Of a DNA stretch of 64,000 nucleotides, positions 34,454 through 46,749 are shown one piece after another (position 1 is the stretch's first letter; each line of letters opens with the position of its first letter). The notes below the pieces were generated by a model. It saw only the letters and a program-made list of their open reading frames with translations, did not search any database and was not told where the DNA came from. This stretch comes from Mesocentrotus franciscanus (taxonomy: Eukaryota; Echinodermata; Echinoidea; Camarodonta; Strongylocentrotidae). The position numbers and the translations under genes were made by a program. Location of the stretch: contig CP137680.1 in NCBI GenBank assembly GCA_037976565.1, positions 25,803,403 through 25,867,402 on the forward strand, given 5' to 3'.

Positions 34454-36490
34454 GGTTTCTTATAGACGAGGGTGGGCAGACCAATAGGGGTTCAAACTTC
34501 AAAGGTCAAGATCTAAAAAGGAAAATCGTTCTTATCCTCAACTTTTCTCGTAGAAACACTTTTGAGTGCATTATAATCTGAACAGGAAAACGTTGCTGTA
34601 AAAGCACATAATAGAGTCGGAAAAAAAAGCAGAAAGAAAAGAAGAAAAAAGGATTTTACATTGGGAAAAGGGTAGGATTAAACATTTTTCGGTAGTTATT
34701 TCCATTTACTTAAAAATTATCATTTCTCGACAGTATAATATCAAAGATTTTCTACTTTATTCAGACCACTTTACTACAGTAAAGTGAAGCGAAAATGTGT
34801 TTCTTTATTAATGTGAATATTTGCTGTTTCTAAAGCTGATGATAATAATTCAAGCTTTCGAAAACTTCTTGCTGAAGCAGTCGTTGCTAGTTTTATGTTT
34901 TAGTTTTATGTTTTTTCCTAACAATCCTGATAGGGGTGTCCCTATATTAAACATTAAACATCTGTTGAAAAATCTTACATGATTGTTGACGAATTCGTAG
35001 TTCAATTCATGTCGGCAAAATAAGGAAGCCAAAAAGGCCATTTTTGTCTATTTGGTATGCGTATTTAAAGATCCGAGAACCTATGTGTTTTGCTTGTTGA
35101 AAACACCGCGAACACCGCGAACAGTTATCCCGACTGTTAGTGAGTACCTTTAAAGTGTAATCCACTACCTTGAAGTATTTCAACGACCCTTTTGTTTTAT
35201 CTCCTCCCCGGTAGGTAAGGAGAACGGAAGACCTAGACAAAAAAGTGATCATCTTCAGTTTCATACATGTACTCGAGTCGACGAGCTTCACGATTAAAAT
35301 AGACATGCGGTGGTGCTTTTGTTTACATGTGGAGTTTCCCCGTTGCGGCTGGGTATAGTGAATGTACTGATTATACAACTGACGTGCACTACCGGGATCT
35401 ACCCGATAAAGAATAGTTTGCTGAAGTAAGACATCTCATTTTACATAGGTTGTGGTGGATATGGTTGAACGGATATATGCATTTCTTTTATAGACATAGT
35501 TTTATTGTTTTAAAACGGTTGTGTTATAATTATGAAGTATCTATGCGGATATATCAGTACGCGAATGTAGTTAATTTAGACAAAGCTGAGAGGATCGAGT
35601 AGAGGAAATCATCATGCATTGAGATGATTCGAACCACATATTGAAGCATTCATATTACCCGGAGATCTTCGAAGGATAATACAAAGTGATAACATTTGTC
35701 ATCTTTTTAGGGAAAATGGTATCTGATAACATAATTATGAAGAGTAAAACAAAATGGGCAGTAAAAGTTGTACATTTCTCTATCTATACTTTGTCAGATA
35801 TACACTGGTTAGTGGAACTTTGTACGGTCCATACGTTATCAGATTAAACTGTCACAGAGATTTGACATGTCACTGCCCATAGGTTGCCAGTTTGGCACCG
35901 GTTTATAGAGAGACAACATTTTCTGTCGTTGTAAGATGGACACTGGTTAGAATGAAGAAACATTTTTGAAAGACGGGAAAAAAGAGAAATAAAATCTGTG
36001 GACAGGGACATTAATAATTCACCTGCTGCTTAACCGGTTGTCTGTCTCGCTCACTGTTCTCAAGTTTCACTAAACCGTCATAAAGTAGAAGCTCACCGAC
36101 ATCCTTTGGCGTTATTAAAATCAACGCGCGTTTCAGTGAGAAGTTGGCGAACTTGTTCTAATGAGAGTTTTGTGAAACAGTACCCTGGTATTCGACAAGA
36201 GAATGCATTAAGTTGACAAACCCCTTTTCACTATGCGTGACATCTTCATCCGGGAGTCACACATCACCCCTTCTATAGCCTGCAGCTGTATGGGATGAAT
36301 AGAAGGATTCTGTTTGGATTTACGAGAGGACATGGAGCAGGAGTATAGAAGAGGGGGGATGTAAGAGGTTTTTATGGATTTGCCGCAGGTATGCAGACAT
36401 GGATGACGTCTAGAGAGAACTTTTGGGCGGATAAATGTGGGTTGGCCGTTGGCGGGAAATGCCGTCTAGCAAATTTTGACATAATCGATA
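34454..36490. other. Non-coding stretch, no gene recognised
   Basis: AT-rich. A 123-codon minus-strand frame (35007-35378) has mixed composition and contains a small AACACCGCG duplication (35101-35118); no domain or convincing splice context is seen. Confidence 0.45.
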
Positions 36491-36493
36491 TAG

Positions 36494-36856
36494 GATGACC
36501 ACTGCTCTTTTCTCTTTATATGCAACCAATCAGCAAGATATTTCACAAACATTGTAGTAGTTACCATTGTTACGCAGATGACATAAAAATATATATATCT
36601 TTTAAACTTACAATGCCTTCACTGTCATCAGCTGTTGCAAAACTTGAAACATGTCTAGAAGAACTAAAATCCTGCCTAATATCTAAAGGCCTTAAGCTGA
36701 ATGATGAAAAATCTAAGTTTTTATTATTAGGTTCAAAGCACATGTTACGAAAGGTTGACTATCAATATTGTCATCTCCATATTGGTACCACGTGCATCAC
36801 TCCATCAAAAACAGCTCGTAATTTGGGTGTTATATTTGATAAGGAAATATTCTAAT
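36494..36856 (+). pseudogene. L2-like reverse transcriptase fragment
   Basis: A 111-codon frame (36520-36855) carries the catalytic CYADDIKIY motif (YADD codons at 36570-36581), then LKLNDEKSKFLLLGS and ARNLGVIFD, the palm-to-thumb junction of an L2/CR1-type reverse transcriptase. It aligns with residues about 165-271 of the L2 frame at 41936-43273. Both ends are missing: there is no fingers region upstream and no C-terminal region downstream, where AT-rich sequence then a minisatellite follows. A dead fragment. Confidence 0.85.
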
Positions 36857-36944
36857 TTACTATATGTCTAGAAGAATTGTGTTTCCCTTTTTTCTTCTTA
36901 CTAAGGTTTGTTACATGTATTTTTCTTGATATTTTTCGTGATAA

Positions 36945-37640
36945 GAGCCAGCAGAGAAACAGAATCAGAGGCGGACACAGAGGAATGATCAGATCTGGAA
37001 CCAAGGCCAGAGGCGTGAACAGAACTGGAGCCAGAGCCAGGGGCGTGATCAGAACTTGAATCAGAACCAGGGGCTTGATTAGAACTTGAATCAGAGCCAG
37101 GGGCGTGATTAGAACTTGAATCAGAGCCAAGGGCTTGATCAGAACGGGATACAGAACTGGAGACGTGATCCGAACTGGAACCAGAGCCAAAAGCATGATC
37201 ATAACTGGAACTGGAACCAGAGCCAAAAGCATGATCATAACTGGAACTGGAACCAGAGCCAGAGGCGTGATCAGAACCGGAGCCAGAGCCAAAGCCAGAG
37301 ACGCGATCAGAACTGGAAAAAGAGCCAGATGTGTTGCAGAACGAGATTCAGAACTGGAGACGTGATCAGAACCGGAACTTGAGCCGGGGCGATGATCAGA
37401 ACTGGAACTAGAGCCAGAGGCACGATCAAAACTGGAACCAGAGCCAGAGGCATGATGAGAAATGGAACCACTGCCGGAATGACGATCAGAATTGGCACGA
37501 GAGCCAGAGAAGTGATCAGAACTGGAACCAGAGCCATAGCGGTGATCAGGAATGGAATCAGAACCAGAGGTTTGATCAGAACTGGAGCCAGAGTCAGAGT
37601 GATGATCAGAATTGGAACCAGAGCCACAGCCACAGCCACA
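36945..37640. repeat. 30-bp minisatellite, ~23 copies, open in several frames
   Basis: The unit is close to AGAACTGGAACCAGAGCCAG plus AGGCGTGATC. Because the period is a multiple of three and few units contain stops, a 275-codon minus-strand frame (36852-37679) and several plus-strand frames are all open. The minus frame starts Ser/Gly/Asp/His-rich (GSGSSSDH type) and becomes Leu/Val/Pro/Ile-rich after an indel changes the phase, so no single protein sequence has been maintained. It lies directly upstream of the LINE that begins near 37740. There is no evidence of a gene, though a coding origin for the repeat cannot be excluded. Confidence 0.8.
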
Positions 37641-37919
37641 GAGAGATGCAACATTTTCGGATGGATCACTTCCAAACATTCAGAAAGTAAGGACAGAACG
37701 ATCAATTGTCTTATTGAACTGAAATACTGAGAGAGAATTCAACGCCGAAATTAATAATAGTCAAAGTATTGTTACGAGAGAAATTGAAGAAGAAGCTTAT
37801 GATAATTATACAGAACAATTAGCCCAACCTGTATTTAGCACCGAAATTATAAATAATGATGTGATTCCGATTTTTTTTTAATAAGTCGGTACTGTTAGAG
37901 AAAGGCTCAATACCTCTTA

Positions 37920-38636
37920 TAAAAAGTGGAGGAATTAGATTTGCCCATTTAAATATACAAAGCCTTACATCAAAAATTGATGAAATAAAACTAATACTGA
38001 AGAATTCACCTTTTGATGTCATAACACTCAATTATGAGACTCTGTGTGGCAGTACTGCCAATACAGTAGAGGATTCCGAAGTATGTATGGATGGTTTCAT
38101 ATTACTTCGAAAAGATAGAAATAGCAATGGTGGAGGAGTTGCAGTTTTTGTTTCCAACAATTTGACTATAAGAGGAGAGATGATTTAAATCATGAAGATT
38201 TGGAATGTCTGTGGGTTGAACTTTACTATCACATTAACCACCTATTCTGATCGGAGCATTAGGAGGCCTACCTCCTAATGCGACAATTGAATTCTTTGAA
38301 AAACTCGATTCCAATCTAGAGTTGGCCAGCTCTGTAAACAAAAGTTGCATCTTTCTAGGTGACTTTAACTGCATTTATATGCCACATCAAGCTTGCTCTA
38401 ATGCTAATGTTAATAAGCTAGACTACTGCACAAAGCTATATGGTTTTAGTCAACTGATAAATAGTCCAACTCGAGTTACTAACAGCACGAGCACAATAAT
38501 TGATCTCATATTTGCTTCCGATCCTGAACTATACTGTGAAGCAGGGGTTTGTCAAACAAGTATTAGCGATCATTTGTTCGTGTATGCAGTAAAAGCCTTT
38601 AATTTCAGTAAAAGAACAAAATGCCACCTCCGTTGA
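37920..38636 (+). pseudogene. LINE endonuclease domain, frameshifted
   Basis: The 5' part reads HLNIQSLTSKIDEIKLIL, then NGGGVAVFVSN near 38135-38165. After a break near 38190, the frame at 38322-38636 gives GDFN (38358-38369), TRVTNSTSTIIDLIF and SDHLF. N, GDFN, T.....IDLIF and SDH are the active-site signatures of AP-like endonucleases that nick the target for LINE integration. A frame break between the halves means no intact enzyme. Confidence 0.85.
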
Positions 38637-38816
38637 ATTTCTTTCATTTAAGAATTTCGATCAAGACAGTTTTCTTAATGAATTAAAAACTATGCCATGG
38701 CATCTTTTCAAAGATATTAGAAATGTTGATCTTGCCTGGGAAACCTGAGAACACCGATTCTTCACAATCGTAAACAAGCATATTCCGTTATGCCACAAAC
38801 GAATTCGTAAAAATGC

Positions 38817-40560
38817 TTGTTCATGGAACATGTAATTCCTAAGTCCAACAAGATCTCTCCGCATAGTTTAGAAATTGATGGTGTTCGTATATCAGATCCA
38901 CCTACCATAGCCAATGCATTCAATAACTTGTTTACTACCTGTGCTTCCAATATAACAAAAGACCTGAAAAGTACTAGAACTGAATCTCCGATTGGTAATG
39001 ATATTCCGGTTAATCCAATCACAAAATTTGATTTGGACGATGTGTCTGAGGACTTTGTCATTAAGGAAATTGATCGCATGTGCAAAGATAAAGCCACTGG
39101 CGATGACCAAATTTCTTGTCGTCTTCTAAAAATGACGAAATATGTGATAGCAGAATCGTTAACCGATATCATAAATCTTTGACCACGGGATGTGTACCCA
39201 ATAGCTGGAAAGCAGCTCGAGTAATTCCAATTCTTAAAGCTGGTGATATGTCTGATCCAAGCGATTACCGCCCAATTTCTACTTTGTCTGTTGTTAGCAA
39301 AATCATAGAAAGGGCTATACATCACCAATTTTCTGAGTTCATTGACGATAATAATATCTTGAACTCTAATCAGTCTGGGTGTCGAGCAAATCATTCTACA
39401 ACTACAGCGCTCATGAAATTTGTTAATAATTTATCATGGAACATTGAAAACAGAAAGATCTCTGGTGTCGCTTTTATCGACCTTCGTAAGGCATTTGACA
39501 TCGTCGATCACAATCTTTTTAAACAAAATTAACTGATATTGGATGTTCTCATGAATGTGTAAAGTGGTTTAGATCTTATTTAACAGGTCGTAAATAGACT
39601 GTTCACTTTAAAAGTGCTAAATCTAATCCATTAACAGTATTGGTGGGTGTACCGCAGGGATCTATATTGAGTCCTTTATTATTTTCCATCTATGTGAATA
39701 CTTTACCAAATTGTATATTTGGTGGTAATGTGGATATGTATGCAGACGATACCACTTTAACCGTAAGTGGAAGTAGCGTAGCTGAGGTTGAACTAAAACT
39801 TTCTTTCGCATTGCAAGAATTAATGGTATGGGTTAATCAAACCGCCTTGTACTAAAAAAAAAACAACATGCGTCATGGTCATAGCTTTGCGTGCAAATTT
39901 ATACAAAATAACAACCTTCAACGTTTCTATAAATGGAAAGGTACTGAAAAGAGTTAACGTCGTCAAATGTCCTGGTATATTAATTGATAAAGAATTGAAT
40001 TGGTCCAAGCACGTTGGCAAAGTAACAAAAGTAACGCAAAGAGATATCAGTGTAATACAACGAGCTAAGGACTCTCTACCAATAACATCCTTACTGTTGC
40101 TGTATAATGCACTCGTATTGCCTCACTTTGATTATTGTTCCTCTGTGTGGTCAAATCGGTATCAGGAACAAACGGATAAACTCAAGAAAGTTTAAAAAAC
40201 GAGCTGCTAGAATAATTCCAAACAAAAGTTACGAGACTCCATCAAGTAAATTGATTAGCAATCTGAAATGGATGCCAATTGAGAAACGTTTCGAATTTCA
40301 GCGTGTTGATGTACAAATGCACACATAATTTTTGCGCCATCCTATTTACAGGAAAGTTTAATTAAAGTAAGTGACATTCATCAGTATAATTCGAGGCAGG
40401 CAGATGAAGGTTTACTTTCTGTGCCAAAGTATAAAAAAGAATGCTATAAACATAGCCCCCTCGTATCTTCAATTATAGCATGGAATCAGTTGGACAGATC
40501 ATTGAGAATGGCAGGCTCTGTGAACACCTATAAATACATGTTCAATAAGAGAAAATGAAA
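38817..40560 (+). pseudogene. LINE reverse transcriptase, multiple lesions
   Basis: Successive frames carry the linker (FDLDDVSEDFVIKEIDRM), fingers (SDYRPISTLSVVSKIIER), motif A (FIDLRKAFDIVDH), GVPQGSILSPLLF (from about 39645), YADD (39739-39750), thumb (VNVVKCPGILIDKELNWSKH) and C-terminal DYCSSVW plus KRAARII. Breaks occur near 39180 and 39520, at a TAG in place of a sense codon at 39595-39597, at 39855 and near 40195. A final AWNQLDRSLR-like end lies near 40480-40510. The TAG and the lesion near 39520 recur in the 54.7-kb copy. Confidence 0.9.
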
Positions 40561-40830
40561 AGAGGAATTTTGTTTAGTGTCTTAACTAAGTTTTACTTTA
40601 ATTCCTTTTAGCTTTCCAGCACATTTCTCTTGTACAAATCGAACGATTCGTTAATGATGCTCTTGCAGAACAACATGATAAAATTTGGTAATCATATACA
40701 TCCTCATTGCTAGGAAAATTTCACTTGATGCTTTTGTTGTGTGTGAATTTGTCAAGGAAATGACATTAATTTTGTAATAATTGTCCTGCTTGCACAAAAT
40801 GTTTGATTGTCTGCTTCTTAGCCCTGAATG

Positions 40831-41360
40831 TAGGACGACATAATGCTTTTTAAACTGAAAGAATGATTTCATATAATTGATTATCAGTTATAAATATACA
40901 TTTGAATTTTCACTGTTATTTAAGAGTGTACATTCAATTGCTATACTAGATGACATGCATTAATTTTACTATCCTGTAATATTGTTTTGTTTGTAAATAT
41001 GTATATAACAATTTTGGTATCCCTAATGTCTTTCTTAACTGAGCCACTTTGTTTATGAACTCTCAAAAGTATATTTGGCCTTTTTCAAAGTCTAATACAT
41101 ACCGAAATATGCTAATAGTTACTTTCATCGGATTTAAAAACTAATTACCGTCTATACTATAATGTTATATTAAGATATTATAAATATGCAACAACCGTTT
41201 TCTCGAACAAAAAAGCAAAACAAAACAAAACAAACAAACCTTTCATTCATTACGAGGATACCAAATACTTTGTATATATGTTTATACATGTTCTGACTTA
41301 TTCTTTGTTGCTGTTATGAGTTTATGTTCATGATTTTGTTATTATCATTATTATTATAGA
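40831..41360. other. AT-rich non-coding stretch
   Basis: Nothing recognised except an AAACAAAACAAAC run at about 41215-41238 and ATT repeats at 41340-41359 against the L2 5' junction. Confidence 0.5.
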
Positions 41361-43455
41361 GCAGCAAAAAAGCAAAGAAGAAAAGCACAGAAACGATGGT
41401 CTAGAACCAAATCTGATCACGATCTGAATGAGTACAAGAAAGCTCGCAATGCAGCATTGTATGTTTTAAACGCGGCTCACAGAATTTATCATAAAGATTT
41501 AGTAACACATAACAAAGATGACTCAAAGGGCTTGTTCACTGTCATCAAATCTCTGCTTAATGTTTCAAACAAACAACCGGTGATGCCATGTAACATTGAT
41601 AAAAAGACATTTGTGAATGACTTAGAAAAATTCTTTCATGACAAAGTTCTAAATATTCACAGTGACATTCAAACTAACATAGATTTGATGGATAGAATGG
41701 ATACTGATTCGTCAAGTCTTGTTCTAGTACCTGATTGTATCAAGTTTGACAAGTTTGTAAAGTTTAGACTTTTATCTGAACAGGAAGTAGGGAAACTTGT
41801 GATGAAGCTCAGCAAGAAGTCTTGCTCTGCTGATCCGATTCCAACAAAGATTCTCTTGCAATATATTGATGTTATACTACCTGTGTTCACATCCATGATC
41901 AATGTCTCCTTGTCTACAGGCAATTTTCCTAAAGAATGGAAAGTCGCCCTTGTTTCACCATTGCTGAAAAACCAGGGCTTGATGTTGAATTTAGTAATCT
42001 TAGACCTATAAGCAATTTACAATACATTTCTAAATTGGTAGAAGGTGCAGCCACACAACAGATTTTACAGTTTCTTAACAGTAATTCACTCCTTCCATCC
42101 AATCAGTCTGCATATAGACAATTCCACAGTACAGAAACGGCACTACTCAGGATCAAGAGTGATATTCTGATGGCAATGGACAAACAGAAAATCACTTTCC
42201 TGTTACTACTTGACTTGAGTAGTGCTTTTGACACTATTGAGCATTCCAGATTACTAGATACTTTGAAGATATGTTTCGGTATCGATGGTGTTGCTCTCAG
42301 CTGGATCGAGTCATACATGTCTGATCGACATCAAAAAGTTAAAGTTGATGGTATTGTCTCTGACTCTTTCCAGGTACCCTTTGGTGTGCCACATGGCTCT
42401 CGGCTCGGCCCTTTGCTGTTTATGTTGTACACGAGCAATCTAATCAAGAGCACTCAGGATAATTTTCCTGAAGTCTCTTGTCACTGCTATGCAGACGACA
42501 CACAATTATTTTTATCCTTTAGACCATCCCCTAGTACTCAAGATGCAAGTGTTTCAATGTTGGAAAAGTGTGTTAATTTCATTCATAGACGGATGCTTAA
42601 TAATAATCTTAAGCTAAACGATAGTAAGAGTGAATTTTTGGTTATCGGAACTTCACAACAGATTTCAAAGATAAGCATTGACGGTGTAAGAGTTGGATCC
42701 TCCAATGTGAAACCCTCTGTTACAGCAAGGAATTTAGGAGTATACTTTGATACTAATTTGAACATGGAAACACATGTTAGAAATATTTGCAAATCAACAT
42801 ACTATCTTCTATACAATCTCAGACGTATCCGCAAATATTTTGATCAAGAAAGTATGAAATTGGTTGTACATGCTCTTATCACAAGTAAACTTGATTATTG
42901 TAATGGGTTGCTGTTTGGAATGCCTGATTCTCTGATAGCTAGGTTACAAAGAGTCCAAAATGCATGTGCAAGACTTGTCTATCGTCGGTCAAAATTCACC
43001 TCCACCGCACCTCTTCTGAGAGAGCTCCACTGGTTGCCAGTCCGTCAAAGAATTTCATTCAAAATGTTGTTAATTGTTTATAAATCATTGAGTGGTCAAG
43101 CTCCTGGTTACATAACAGAATTACTTCAACTCAAAGTCCAGTCACACAGTCGTAGCCTGCGCAGTTCCACAGATAAATTATTGTTTCAGATTCCCCATGG
43201 CAAAACTAAAGTAACTCTCGGGGACCGCGCTTTTGCTATTGCAGCCCCAAACTATGGAATAGCTTGCCAATAGAAATACGAAGCACTCCATCTCTCAATG
43301 TCTTCAAATCCAAATTAAAAACATATTTGTTTAATTGAGAGATTCTATTTTGTGAAATTTAGTAAAAAGGAGCTCTGAACCAGCGCAGCTGAATATATTT
43401 TGTATAAAAGCTGCGCTATATAAATTTATTATTATTATTATTATTATTATACATA
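41361..43455 (+). mobile_element. L2/CR1-like LINE, 5'-truncated, relatively young
   Basis: The insertion begins mid-linker at about 41361 and ends AGCTGCGCTATATAAATT followed by (ATT)n at 43420-43450. It lacks the endonuclease domain. Coding sequence is broken by only two frameshifts over about 1.9 kb, so it is much younger than the other LINEs here. The tail matches the 3' end of the SINE at 27717-27967. The 5' junction also lies in ATT-type sequence. Confidence 0.88.
41457..43336 (+). pseudogene. L2-like reverse transcriptase ORF with two frameshifts
   Basis: The first frame (41457-42011) holds the linker and KKSCSADPIPTKILL. A shift near 41990 leads to the 445-codon frame at 41936-43273: NLRPISNLQYISKL (21-34), motif A LLDLSSAFDT (91-100), GVPHGSRLGP (150-159), CYADDTQLF (184-192; YADD codons 42488-42499), ARNLGVYFD (264-272), SKLDYCNGLLFG and LHWLPVRQRISF. 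A second shift near 43245 separates the conserved C-terminal end, which continues to TAYLFN-like KTYLFN and a stop near 43336. The catalytic aspartates are intact, but GVPQGS has become GVPHGS. This would be reverse transcriptase copying LINE RNA at a nicked target. Confidence 0.9.
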
Positions 43456-43469
43456 TATATATATTTAAA

Positions 43470-43577
43470 ACTATTGTTTCTTATTATGTTTAACATGGCC
43501 TCATGGAAGACCACCATTATTGGTGATAATGAGTCACCCTGTCTAAATATCAGAAATGAATAAATAAATAAATAGAT
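43470..43577 (+). mobile_element. LINE 3'-end fragment with (AATA)n tail
   Basis: CATGGCCTCATGGAAGACCA, then GATAATGAGTCACCCTGTCT and AAATATCAG followed by AATAAATAAATAAATA, has the form of a CR1-type 3' terminus. No coding part is present. Confidence 0.55.
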
Positions 43578-43880
43578 ACAAATGTTTGAAATAATGAATG
43601 GGAAAACTATGGCTTCCACGTTGAAGCTATGGAAAGAAAGTACCACCTTTGAAATGGGCAGTGGGAGACGCAGTTTTAGTTTTTCTAAGTTATTTCCATT
43701 CAATTTTTAACACATCCCCCATATGATAAATTTAGGACTTCATTGGAATTTAAAAAATATACATAATATGTAGAGTTTACACACCTTGTGAATATTCAAG
43801 GGGTAAACAGTGCAGTGGAGGCGAAAGAAAATAAGAGAATAAGAGGGATGAATAGGGGAGGGGAGAGATGCGGGGAGGGA

Positions 43881-44035
43881 GGGAGAGAAAGAAAGAGAGA
43901 GAGAGACACACACACACACACACACAGAGGAATGAGACAGAGAGAGACAGACAGAGAGAGAGAGAGAGATGGAGAGAGAGCGAAAGAGAGAGAGAGAGAA
44001 AGAGAGAGAGTTGGAGAGAGAGAGAGAACTAGGTT
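43881..44035. repeat. Compound GA/CA microsatellite
   Basis: GAGAGA and CACACA runs alternate over about 150 bp; frames on both strands are artefacts. Confidence 0.9.
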
Positions 44036-46162
44036 AATTGATGGATTAATCAAGGGATACTTTGAATGCATCATTACGCATAGATGATGAATTAAGCATG
44101 GACTGATGAATGTTGTTGAACAGTTGGATCCAGTTATCTTCGGGGGTGGTGGTGGTGGCGCTATTTTTTTTTTCTCTATCCTTTTCTTGGCGGGTCGAGG
44201 CTGCAGAATTCAAAACGGTTGGATATCTTTGATATATAGACGGTTTGTTGTATAATTACAGCAACAGATCATGAATCAAACATTGATTACAAAAAAAACG
44301 CATTTATTTAGTGGTTTATGCGAAATTATAACGAGACCCCCTATAGCTGCCAGGAGCTGAGATGATGTCTGCCTGAATATTAAGAGTATCTTTTGAACTC
44401 CTGAAGGGGGAGGAGGGGGGGGGGGCAGTACAGTCCCAATCCCTGCCCCTCCCGTCTGTATGCATATGCCGACCCATATCTAAACCTGAACGAACACGAC
44501 TGGCACAGGACTCCAGTTTAATGACGGACATAGCAAACGACGCTGTCTCTTGAAAAAGTTAAGCATTATCATTACGGAGGGATGTTCATTTTTCTGCCAT
44601 TTACAGCCATTCTTAATCGGTCACGTATCATCGTAAGTATCCAATAAATCCCAAGGGAGAAGGATAAGGAAGGAATGTATTGAAGGGAAAAGAGCGAAAG
44701 AGGCAGAATGGCAACATGGTGGTTGAGAGTGACTGTATGGGGTGCAGTGAGTGAGAGAGAGAGAGGGGAGAGGGGGAGAGATAGATAGAGAGAGAGAGAT
44801 GGTGAGGGGAGGGGAGGGGAGGGGGAAAAGAAGACTTGTACTTTACACGACAAAGAAATAAAAGGACACGGAAGGGAGAAACATAGAGAAACGGTCGGTA
44901 CGTGCACATGCGTAAGAGAGAAAGAGAGAAGGAGAAATTAAGAGGGAGAAGTGATCAGGAAAATAAAGAAGGAATGAGAGACTAAAGAAGAGAAACAATA
45001 ATATTCTGATTTGAAACTAAAAAACAACGGTATTTTTTAAAGAACAATAATGGTGTATGCTTTTGTTAGTAGCTGCACAATATACAACTTACAGCCTGCC
45101 AGGGGGCGCTACCTGATCTTATAACTTAAAGGCATAGCAAAGGCCAACGGGTTCACTCACATTCTAATGTAAGCTAGTTCATTCAAAATCTCTGTGAGTA
45201 TGAGCATTTTATCTTGAAAGTAAGGGGATATGATTGAAGTGTCCGATAACGCAACTTTTTATTTCAAAGTCGAAGCGAAATCAAAAAAGATCCTCCTGAT
45301 TATTCTGTAGTAGCCTAATCTCGTGCCCTAAGGTACGATTTGGAAATCATTTCAAAGATGACTACCTTCTAATCCAAGGAAACATTAAGCAATCTCTAAA
45401 TGTGCAATGTTTACCGAGTTAATTGAAGGGCGTCGTTGGCAACTTCAAAGGGGCGTCAGAAAATAAAATCGCCATCAGGAAAGGAAAATTTCCAGCAAAC
45501 AACGAATTCGTCTGATCTGTTGATTTAACAACAACACAAATGTTAATGACCGTCATGACCAGATTTCGAAACCTAAATGTTCTAACAACCCAAAGACCAA
45601 TTATATCTATTTCCCAATCCCTTCGTCATGCATTTATCATTAATATCCTTACATTCCGAAACCTCTTACATGAATTATGGCTTGATTCACCCAGGTTCCG
45701 ATATGAACCAAAATACTAATACATGTACAATTGTAATGTAACGTCACAAATGTATTTATTGATTGATACTGTCAATACTCGTGGGGAGATATGAAAACTA
45801 TTCTGAATATTTTCATTCCGCATTAGTGTTTCATGAGAGATGAACAAATATGCATATGACTTTGAAAATACCACGTCTAGTCAGTAACTGCGGAAAAACT
45901 TGCTGTTAGAATATTTGTCTCCAATTGTATACGACAAGAACACTTTGGAAAGTAGTAGTGAGCTGATGAGAAACTTTCTATTGAAATACAGTCCCATTAC
46001 TAACAAGAAAATCAAGATTGAGGTCCCTGGGAAGGAGGGAAATGAAGAAAAAAAATCATCGGGAGTAGTGGAGAGAAACTCATATAAAATCATCGTATCA
46101 CTCGTGTCATACCACAAAAACAAAACGACAATGACAACAAGAACAGAGCAAAACAAGTACAA
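44036..46162. other. Non-coding stretch with GA tracts
   Basis: Includes a GA/GGGGA tract at 44748-44830 that generates two spurious minus-strand frames (44572-44909). No gene recognised. Confidence 0.5.
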
Positions 46163-46167
46163 CAACA

Positions 46168-46215
<48 letters not shown>

Positions 46216-46227
46216 TCTTCTTCTTCT
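46163..46227. repeat. (TAC)n/(TTC)n microsatellite
   Basis: About 15 TAC/ACT units followed by five TTC units. The 156-codon frame across it is an artefact with a poly-Tyr run. Confidence 0.9.
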
Positions 46228-46449
46228 ATGGCTACTACACTGCTACTACTCCTACTATACATACTGCCGCTACTGCTACTCATACTGCTATTGCTACTCC
46301 TCCGCCTCCTGACGATTGTCATTGTAAGTTCAATGTAAACAGTGTAATATGCTATCTTCCGAAGATATAAACATGTTATAGGTGACCACGCCCTAACATA
46401 ATGCAGTACCTGAGTGCTCCGTAGCGTAGGTTTAGCTGTCTTGAACTAG

Positions 46450-46510
46450 TAGTGTGCGTGTGCGTGTGTGTGTGTTGGTGTGTGTGCGTGTGTGTGTGTG
46501 TGTGTGTGTT
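46450..46510. repeat. (GT)n microsatellite
   Basis: GT run with GC and TTGG interruptions. Confidence 0.95.
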
Positions 46511-46645
46511 GGTGTTATGGGGGGCACTCGTCATACACGGAAATTTTAGGCAACGGAGGAAGGGTGTGTGGAAGGGGGTCGTATCACATCTAAAGTCTAC
46601 ATCCATTTCTACTAAACCTTTTACTTTCATACTGTGTTTTCTATC

Positions 46646-46648
<3 letters not shown>

Positions 46649-46678
<30 letters not shown>
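46649..46678. repeat. (CT)n microsatellite
   Basis: Perfect CT run of about 15 units. Confidence 0.95.
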
Positions 46679-46681
<3 letters not shown>

Positions 46682-46749
46682 GTTCCCTTTTTTGTCATTT
46701 TGATTTGAGATCATATGTCTCCGTTTGTTTCAGAAGTAAAAATCATAAA

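Larger units (their letters stand above)
37740..40830 (+). mobile_element. Near full-length EN+RT non-LTR retrotransposon (dead)
   Basis: About 3.1 kb of LINE sequence covers an apurinic-type endonuclease domain, a reverse transcriptase and a 3' untranslated part. The 3' region to about 40830 (ending CTTAGCCCTGAATG) is shared with the copy at 54731-56046. It belongs to the CR1/Jockey group by motif style; the clade is unresolved. Several frameshifts and a TAG stop make it non-autonomous. The 5' limit is unclear because a minisatellite lies immediately upstream. Confidence 0.85.

Noticed and set aside
43788..44087. Arg/Glu-rich frame resembling an RNA-binding protein tail
   Set aside because: It is the translation of a GA/CA compound microsatellite.
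45900..46370. 156-codon frame with poly-Tyr run
   Set aside because: It crosses a TAC/TTC microsatellite and lacks any protein-like region beyond it.
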